A stretch of 11,966 nucleotides of DNA from an uncultured bacterium (lineage in GTDB: Bacteria; Bacillota; Clostridia; Lachnospirales; Lachnospiraceae). Below, piece by piece: positions 7,203-11,966 of this stretch. The position numbers and the translations under genes are program-made. The notes under the pieces are model-generated. The model had not been told where the DNA came from, made no database searches, and saw only the letters and a program-made list of their open reading frames with translations. Numbering within the stretch: the stretch's first letter is position 1; each line of letters opens with the position of its first letter. The DNA lies in assembly GCA_947088515.1 (NCBI GenBank), contig CAMUHA010000095.1, positions 1 through 11,966 on the forward strand, written 5' to 3'.

Positions 7203-7580
7203 ATGGACGAAAAATTCAGGAAAGAGATGGAAGAAAACGGGGCAGATGTGGAAACCACTGTGAAACGTTTTATGGGAAATGAAAAATTGTATATGAAATT
7301 CATTATGAAATTTCTGGATGATAATAATTATGATAAATTAAAGGAAAATTTAAGCAAAGGGGATTATGAGGAAACTTTTAACAGCGCCCATACATTAAAA
7401 GGGGTTGCGGCTAATCTTGGAATTGACCCTGTCTGTGCATTTGCGGCGGAAATATCCGACCTTTTAAGGCATAAAAAGGCAGGCGATGAAGTGGATGTAA
7501 ACAAGCTGAATGAGCTGACAGAGCAGTTGGGAGAGGCTTATTTGCGTTTTAAGAAAATACTGGAGGCCAACAAGCAATAA
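7203..7580 (+). CDS. Stand-alone HPt (histidine phosphotransfer) domain protein
   Basis: A 125-residue, all-helical, soluble protein. The HPt signature SAHTLKGVAANLG is at 61-73, with His63 as the predicted phosphorylated residue. The rest (KLKENLSKGDYEE before it, and AAEISDLLRHKKAGDE then a leucine-rich helix after it) follows the usual HPt helical bundle with its short basic/acidic turn. No other domain is present. HPt proteins carry phosphate between receiver domains, typically from a hybrid kinase's receiver to a response regulator's aspartate. Here no hybrid kinase is visible; the partners on offer are the receivers of the genes at 7672 and 10281 and the kinase at 8839. It is the first gene after the promoter at 7087. 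The ribosome binding site is AAAGGAT, a few bases before the ATG. Confidence 0.9.
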   Translation: MDEKFRKEMEENGADVETTVKRFMGNEKLYMKFIMKFLDDNNYDKLKENLSKGDYEETFNSAHTLKGVAANLGIDPVCAFAAEISDLLRHKKAGDEVDVNKLNELTEQLGEAYLRFKKILEANKQ

Positions 7581-7592
7581 TCTTAAAATTAA

Positions 7593-7621
7593 TTGACAAT
7601 TTTATTGTAAAATGGTAAGTT
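7593..7621 (+). promoter_or_regulatory. Possible internal promoter before the first HD-GYP regulator
   Basis: A perfect TTGACA (7593-7598) is followed 17 bases later by TAAGTT (7616-7621), which matches the -10 consensus at only 3 of 6 positions. The 91-base gap between the HPt gene and the next gene is AT-rich, so a chance -35 box is plausible. If real, it would let the regulator be made independently of HPt. Confidence 0.25.
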
Positions 7622-7671
7622 AGAGTATAAGATTGATTATTAAGACTAAATGAAAATGGTGAGGAGATGTC

Positions 7672-8754
7672 ATGAGCAGGCAGCAGATATTGATTGTTGA
7701 TGATGAAGAAATAAACCGCGGAGTACTTAGAGGTGTTTTTGAGAGAGAATATGATATTCTTGAAGCTGCCAATGGGGAAGAGGCAATTACCCTGATTGAG
7801 AGCAGCCCAAACATTGTACTTATTCTGATGGACGTTGTGATGCCTGTACTTAATGGCTTTGGTGTTCTGCGGTATATGAAAAGACATGAACTGCAGGGAA
7901 AAATTCCTGTAATACTTATTACCGGGGAAACGATTGAGGACAGCGATGACCAGGCCTATTCGTTTGGGGTGGCGGATGTCATGCACAAACCTTTTTATCC
8001 CCATATTGTAAGCCGTCGGGGTAAGAATATTATAGAATTGTACCAGAATAAACATTATATGGAAGAGCGCCTTAAAGAGCAGGAGAAGGCTATCAGGGAG
8101 CAGGAAAAGAAAATTCGTGAAAACAACGAATTTATGATTGATGCTCTAAGTTCGGTGGTAGAGTTCCGAAGCCTTGAGACGGGAGAGCATGTAAGAAGAA
8201 TTAAGTACTTTACAAGAATTATGCTGAATTATCTTTCACGGTATTTCCCCAAATACGGGCTTACCCCTGAAATGGTGGATGAAATTGCCAGAGCATCGGC
8301 AGTACATGATATTGGTAAAATTGGTATTCCAGATTCCATTTTGCTAAAGCCCGGACGACTTACCGCGGAAGAATTTGAAGTTATGAAAACGCACACGACA
8401 ATTGGGTGTGAAATGCTTGAAAAATTTAAAAATGGTGAAGAAGGTGATTTTTACAGGTACTGCTATGAAATATGCCGCCATCACCATGAAAGATGGGACG
8501 GTAACGGATACCCGGATCATCTTGCAGGGGACGAGATCCCGTTAAGCGCCCAAATTGTTGCCGTAGCAGATGTATATGATGCGTTGGTAAGCCATAGGGT
8601 GTATAAAGAGCCATATGCGAATGACACTGCATATGATATGATTATGAATGGTGAGTGCGGGCAGTTCTCACCGGACGTAATGGAGTGTTTTAAACTTGCC
8701 AAAGACGATTTCTTTAATATTGTGGAAGTAGTTAAGTTGTTTAAATTTTCGTAA
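7672..8754 (+). CDS. Response regulator with receiver and intact HD-GYP domain (predicted c-di-GMP phosphodiesterase)
   Basis: 360 residues. Residues 4-122 form a receiver domain: acidic pair D10-D11, phosphoacceptor Asp54 in ILMDVVMP, Thr84 and Lys106 (HKPF). A charged helix rich in Glu and Lys (about 125-155) links it to an HD-GYP domain (about 155-345). The metal-site residues of this family all seem present: E164, H173 (GEHVRRI), H212-D213 (VHDIGKIGIP), H241, H271-H272 and D300, and the GYP motif is at 279-281 (HHERWDGNGYP). HD-GYP enzymes hydrolyse c-di-GMP to GMP or pGpG; some act on related cyclic dinucleotides. Phosphorylation of Asp54 would be expected to gate activity. It is soluble, starts at an ATG with GAGGAG upstream, and sits between the HPt and kinase genes. 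It is distinct from the second HD-GYP protein at 10281, which has lost several of these residues. Confidence 0.93.
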   Translation: MSRQQILIVDDEEINRGVLRGVFEREYDILEAANGEEAITLIESSPNIVLILMDVVMPVLNGFGVLRYMKRHELQGKIPVILITGETIEDSDDQAYSFGVADVMHKPFYPHIVSRRGKNIIELYQNKHYMEERLKEQEKAIREQEKKIRENNEFMIDALSSVVEFRSLETGEHVRRIKYFTRIMLNYLSRYFPKYGLTPEMVDEIARASAVHDIGKIGIPDSILLKPGRLTAEEFEVMKTHTTIGCEMLEKFKNGEEGDFYRYCYEICRHHHERWDGNGYPDHLAGDEIPLSAQIVAVADVYDALVSHRVYKEPYANDTAYDMIMNGECGQFSPDVMECFKLAKDDFFNIVEVVKLFKFS

Positions 8755-8772
8755 TATCTGTAATTGGTAAGC

Positions 8773-8805
8773 AGGCAGCAAAAGGGGAATAATGATTTGC
8801 TGCCT
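8773..8805 (+). terminator. Intergenic hairpin between HD-GYP regulator and kinase; attenuator or weak terminator
   Basis: AGGCAGCAAA (8773-8782) and TTTGCTGCCT (8796-8805) form a perfect 10-bp stem with a 13-nt loop, followed by TTCTTGCGGTTTT. The T-run is short and interrupted. No promoter is evident before the kinase start, which suggests partial termination or mRNA processing that sets the dose of the upstream genes above the kinase, rather than full separation. Confidence 0.5.
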
Positions 8806-8838
8806 TTCTTGCGGTTTTAGTTAGAGGAGGAATTTTTT

Positions 8839-10266
8839 ATGGAACCAGGCGAAAGCAGTATATTTCCTGTAGATGATGCGTTGGAAATGATTCTCATATT
8901 TGATGGGATGGGAGAAATATCTTACGCAAATGAAGCAGCCCTGAAAGAGCTGGAATATGATAAGGAGCTTTACGGAAATAATATCAGTGATATTTTTCCT
9001 AATGAATTCAGGGCAGGAGAGGATGGGTTTGAAACAGACTGTCCTATTGGCTATGAACTGCAGAACCTTGTGGCATACCGGAAGAACTATACTTGCTTTC
9101 CAGTAAAAGCAAGAATTATAGAGAGTAAGACTTATCCGGGAAAGTACATCTGTATGGCTGATGATACAGTGGAAAAAGAGTACCTAAGCAGGGAAATTAT
9201 ACAGGCAAAACAGGAAGCAAAAGAAGCACAGAAAGTAAAAACTGAATTTGTTGCCAATGTAACCCATGAGCTTAGAACGCCTGTAAATGGCGTTTTGGGG
9301 AATGTGCGTGAATTGCTCTGTGATGAGACTGACCCAAAGAAGTCCAAATCTCTTTGGACGATTTCCCGCTGCTGTGAGGATATGAATAAAATTATTGATA
9401 ATATACTTGATTTCTCAAAGCTTGAAGCCGGAAAATTCACTTTGGAACCCCGGAAGTTCAACACCAGGGAAATGCTGGATTATGTGAAATCCAATCATGC
9501 CAGCAAAATTACAGAAAAGGGGTTGGAATTTTTCATGACAGTTTCCCCCCAGGTGCCGGAATATGTGATAGGTGATGAGCTGCGGATTGAGCAGGTGCTT
9601 AATAATTTTCTGTCCAATGCACTAAAATTTACTGCCGCAGGAAAGGTTACTGTTGAAGTGTTAAAGACAGCGCAGGTAAATGACCAGATTGAACTGTTTT
9701 TTATAGTGATAGATTCAGGAATAGGTATTGATAAAGCAGATAAGGATAAGCTGTTTGAAAGCTTTTCACAGGTGGACGCTTCTATTTCAAGAAAATATGG
9801 CGGTACAGGTCTGGGGCTTAATATCTGTAAGCAACTAGTGGAGCTGATGGGCGGAAGAGTTGGTGTGGAAAGTGAGAAAGGAAAGGGAAGCGCTTTTTCA
9901 TTTTCTGTCTGGGTGGGAAGCTGTGAAGAAGGAACGGCCTCTTCACAGACAGATGCGTTAAAGATGGCAGCTTATACTTCCGCCTCAATGTCCGTTCTTG
10001 CCGGGCAGGAGCAGGAAAATGTTAAAAACTTCGGTACCCCGGAGAATAAAGAGGCTCTAAAGAGAAATCTGTCAAAGCTGATCCTTTGCGTGGAAATGGA
10101 AAACTGGGAAAAGGCGGAGATGTTTATGGAAACGGTCAGACAGCTTGCAGAGGGAGCGCCCCGTGAAGTGGGACGCGTAATCCTGAAGTTGAAAATGGCG
10201 GTTCAGAAAGAAAATTATGATAAAGTATCCGCTGGCTATGAAGAATTAAAAGATTTCCTGCAGTAA
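8839..10266 (+). CDS. Soluble PAS-domain sensor histidine kinase with HPt-like C-terminal tail lacking the histidine
   Basis: 475 residues, no membrane segment. Residues about 12-115 look like a PAS sensor fold (ILIFDGMGEISYANEAA, then a LYGNNISDIFP-type turn). A helix (115-140) leads to the dimerisation/phosphoacceptor domain with His143 in HELRTPVNG. The ATPase domain covers about 245-360: N-box around 255-261 (NNFLSNA), G1 DSGIGI (292-297), F-box FESFSQVD, and G2 GGTGLGL (321-327). It therefore should autophosphorylate at His143. There is no receiver domain, unlike typical hybrid kinases that work with HPt proteins. The last 75 residues (about 401-475) are helical and resemble an HPt bundle (EMENWEKAEMFMETVRQL then a LKMAVQKENYDKVSAGYEEL-like part) but carry no His at the expected place. 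The ATG has a strong AGAGGAGG binding site 8 bases upstream. The signal sensed is unknown. Confidence 0.92.
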   Translation: MEPGESSIFPVDDALEMILIFDGMGEISYANEAALKELEYDKELYGNNISDIFPNEFRAGEDGFETDCPIGYELQNLVAYRKNYTCFPVKARIIESKTYPGKYICMADDTVEKEYLSREIIQAKQEAKEAQKVKTEFVANVTHELRTPVNGVLGNVRELLCDETDPKKSKSLWTISRCCEDMNKIIDNILDFSKLEAGKFTLEPRKFNTREMLDYVKSNHASKITEKGLEFFMTVSPQVPEYVIGDELRIEQVLNNFLSNALKFTAAGKVTVEVLKTAQVNDQIELFFIVIDSGIGIDKADKDKLFESFSQVDASISRKYGGTGLGLNICKQLVELMGGRVGVESEKGKGSAFSFSVWVGSCEEGTASSQTDALKMAAYTSASMSVLAGQEQENVKNFGTPENKEALKRNLSKLILCVEMENWEKAEMFMETVRQLAEGAPREVGRVILKLKMAVQKENYDKVSAGYEELKDFLQ

Positions 10267-10280
10267 AAGGAGGGATAGAG

Positions 10281-11342
10281 ATGATTTACAATGACAGAGA
10301 TACAGATAGAAATACAATTCTCATTGTGGATGATGTGGAGGTAAACAGAGCCATTCTGGAGGAAATTATTAAGGGAATGGGGTATAGTCCGATTCAGGCG
10401 GAAAGTGGTGAGGAAGCTCTGGAAAAATTGAAGGACTGCACTCCCCAGCTGATTTTATCTGATATATCTATGCCGGGAATGAACGGATATGAGCTGTGCA
10501 GGACTTTAAAATCGAATGAAAAGACCAGAGATATTCCTGTGATATTTATCTCAGCAAATGACGATTCCCAGGATATTGTGGAAGGCTTCTCCATGGGAGG
10601 TGAAGATTATATCACCAAGCCCTTTATCCCGGAAGAAGTACAGGTGCGTGTGCGTGTGCAGCTGCGTCTGCATGAGATGACTTACGAACTGATGGAAATG
10701 AACAGACGGCTGCAGGTTTCTGTCAATGAACAGTTAAAGCAGATGGAGATGGAAAAAAAGAACATTCTCTATGCGCTGGCAGATATTGCGGCACAAAATT
10801 CTTCCAACGACAGAAAATATATACAGCGTCTTAAAGAAAACTGCCGGACGATTGCACAGGGAATGCAGCTTTCTCCCCTGTTTGAAGAAAAAATTTCAGA
10901 TACTTATATTGATACCATAGAACTTGCGGTGCCTCTTTGTGACATAGGAAATATTGGGGTATCAAAGGAAATTTTACAAAAAAAGGAGAACCTGACAAAG
11001 GAGGAGGAAGAGACCCTGCAAAGCCACACTTCCATAGGTGCGAAGTTATTAAGCGACCTGAAAGGGAGCAGTGACCAGAATGATTTTATCAGAATATCCG
11101 GGGATATTGCCTTTCATCACCATGAAAACTGGGATGGAAGCGGTTATCCGAAGGGCCTTAAAGGAAATGAGATTCCTCTTTCCGCCCAGATCGTATCTTT
11201 AGCGGATCGGTTTTGTGTGCTGACTAATGGAGAAGCCCACAGCAAGGAGGAGGCCCTTGCAATGATGCGGGAGGAAGCAGGGGTAAAATTTAATCCTGAT
11301 ATTTTTGACATTTGCTGTAAAATATCACGTCAGTTATGCTGA
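10281..11342 (+). CDS. Response regulator with receiver and degenerate HD-GYP domain (metal ligands lost)
   Basis: 353 residues, starting 14 bases after the kinase stop with a strong AAGGAGGG site. Residues 12-125 are a complete receiver: D17-D18, phosphoacceptor Asp61 in ILSDISMPGMNGYE, Ser91 and Lys113 (ITKPF). A helical linker (about 128-165) precedes an HD-GYP-like domain. Aligned by eye with the regulator at 7672, the first metal motif is gone (Glu to Ala171, His to Tyr180) and the HD dyad is Cys220-Asp221 in LCDIGNIGV, with the usual Lys also changed to Asn224. His249, His280-His281, GYP (288-290) and Asp309 remain. With the HD histidine and an adjacent ligand missing, phosphodiesterase activity is unlikely. 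The conserved GYP half suggests a retained fold that may bind c-di-GMP or dimerise with the intact homologue, or act as a phosphate sink. This is inference. It is probably translated together with the kinase. Confidence 0.9.
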   Translation: MIYNDRDTDRNTILIVDDVEVNRAILEEIIKGMGYSPIQAESGEEALEKLKDCTPQLILSDISMPGMNGYELCRTLKSNEKTRDIPVIFISANDDSQDIVEGFSMGGEDYITKPFIPEEVQVRVRVQLRLHEMTYELMEMNRRLQVSVNEQLKQMEMEKKNILYALADIAAQNSSNDRKYIQRLKENCRTIAQGMQLSPLFEEKISDTYIDTIELAVPLCDIGNIGVSKEILQKKENLTKEEEETLQSHTSIGAKLLSDLKGSSDQNDFIRISGDIAFHHHENWDGSGYPKGLKGNEIPLSAQIVSLADRFCVLTNGEAHSKEEALAMMREEAGVKFNPDIFDICCKISRQLC

Positions 11343-11384
11343 CGGCAACAGCTTCATGCCGGCGAAAAGCTTGACTATTTAGAC

Positions 11385-11390
11385 GGAGGG
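11385..11390 (+). promoter_or_regulatory. Ribosome binding site setting a TTG start for cheR
   Basis: GGAGGG lies 7 bases before TTG at 11398. No ATG or GTG lies in frame close to the conserved N-terminus; the first in-frame ATG is codon 14, inside the conserved CheR N-terminal region and without a matching site. This decides the start. Confidence 0.7.
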
Positions 11391-11397
11391 ACAGGTT

Positions 11398-11966
11398 TTG
11401 ATAACGGACGAGGAATTTAAAAGAATATCGGTTTATATGAAACAGCATTATGGCATAGATTTAAGTCAAAAGAAAGTTATTGTAAACGGAAGACTGGAAA
11501 AGTATGTCAGATCAGAGGGCTGGAAAAACTTTAACGCTTATATGGATGCGGTGGAAAAAGACCCGTCTGGAGCTCCTGGGAAAATGCTGGTAAATTTGCT
11601 GACTACCAATCATACTTATTTTATGAGGGAATTTGAGCATTTTGATTTTTTTAAAGGTGTGGCGCTTCCCTGGATTAAAAAGAAAGAAACCGGAAGAAAG
11701 GATGTGCGTATCTGGTGCGGCGCTGCTTCCACAGGAGAAGAACCGTATATGATAGCCATGGTTCTGGCAGATTTCTTTGGGCTGGACCGCAGCCAGTGGG
11801 ATACCAGGGTGCTGGCTACAGATATCTCTACTAAAGTACTAAGGCAGGCAATGGCTGGCGTATATAGTGCAGATAAAATTTCAAAAATGCCGGAGCAATG
11901 GAAAAAACACTTTTTTTCGGATATTGGAGGCGGTCAGTATAGGGTAAAAGAGGAGCTGAAAATGGA
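11398..11966 (+). CDS. cheR: CheR-type protein-glutamate O-methyltransferase, 3' end beyond the window
   Basis: 189 codons are visible from a TTG start (GGAGGG 7 bases upstream) to the window end, open throughout. Residues 1 to about 75 form the helical CheR N-domain (ITDEEFKRISVYM, then NLLTTNHTYFMRE, where most family members read NxTxFFR). The SAM-binding methyltransferase domain begins near residue 100. Its motif I equivalent is IWCGAASTGEEPYMIAM (105-121), and LATDIS with VLRQAMAGVYS follows at 139-157. CheR transfers methyl groups from S-adenosylmethionine to glutamates of chemoreceptors. No chemoreceptor, CheA, CheW or CheB is visible in the window, so the target is open. CheR proteins outside classical chemotaxis loci often belong to alternative sensory systems. 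The gene follows the degenerate HD-GYP regulator by 55 bases with no clear terminator, which supports one operon. Confidence 0.88.
   Translation, partial: MITDEEFKRISVYMKQHYGIDLSQKKVIVNGRLEKYVRSEGWKNFNAYMDAVEKDPSGAPGKMLVNLLTTNHTYFMREFEHFDFFKGVALPWIKKKETGRKDVRIWCGAASTGEEPYMIAMVLADFFGLDRSQWDTRVLATDISTKVLRQAMAGVYSADKISKMPEQWKKHFFSDIGGGQYRVKEELKM

Noticed and set aside
7081..7263. 60-codon + frame beginning at TTG inside the promoter
   Set aside because: It spans the promoter and leader and overlaps the HPt gene in another frame. It has no ribosome binding site and no family resemblance.
9132..9464. 110-codon minus-strand frame inside the kinase gene
   Set aside because: It is antisense to the conserved HELRTP region, so its openness reflects the codon pattern of the kinase.
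1..11966. Mobile element, phage, CRISPR, tRNA or rRNA
   Set aside because: No transposase, integrase, regularly spaced repeats, CCA-ended cloverleaf or conserved rRNA sequence was seen on either strand. Base and codon style are even across the window.

Overview
The window reads as ordinary low-to-mid GC Firmicutes DNA, most likely from an anaerobic gut-type Clostridia (Lachnospiraceae-like). The reasons are strong AGGAGG-type ribosome binding sites, T-tailed hairpin terminators, a textbook sigma-A promoter, a multi-domain anaerobic sulfur reductase with clostridial ferredoxin clusters, and a cytoplasmic two-component/HD-GYP cluster. The taxon is an inference from style, not from a marker gene. 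Every gene found lies on the + strand. No tRNA, rRNA, CRISPR array, insertion sequence or integrase was seen.

Region 1 (1-1674): the 3' part of a large fused redox enzyme. It carries the C-terminal dimerisation domain of a CoA-disulfide-reductase/NADH-oxidase type flavoprotein, a rhodanese-like domain, a siroheme sulfite/nitrite-reductase unit and a 2x[4Fe-4S] ferredoxin. Its stop codon lies at the edge of a GC-rich, foldable element (about 1460-1545). A strong intrinsic terminator follows (1563-1615). The foldable element is not assigned to any known RNA family.

Region 2 (1675-5209): two overlapping genes for a heterodimeric ABC exporter. One ATP site is predicted degenerate and the other canonical. 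Region 3 (5245-7018): a sigma-A-like promoter, a glutamyl-tRNA synthetase of unusual sequence and length, and a long hairpin terminator.

Region 4 (7071-11966, running off the end): a signalling operon behind a strong promoter. In order it encodes a free HPt phosphotransfer protein, an intact REC-HD-GYP response regulator (predicted c-di-GMP phosphodiesterase), a soluble PAS histidine kinase with a His-less HPt-like tail, a second REC-HD-GYP protein whose metal site is broken, and the start of a CheR-type methyltransferase read from TTG. The layout suggests a split phosphorelay in which one kinase and one HPt protein serve two receivers. One output is catalytic; the other may be a binding or sink protein. 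Methylation-based adaptation may be attached. This operon and the structured element after the sulfur enzyme are the most interesting parts of the window.
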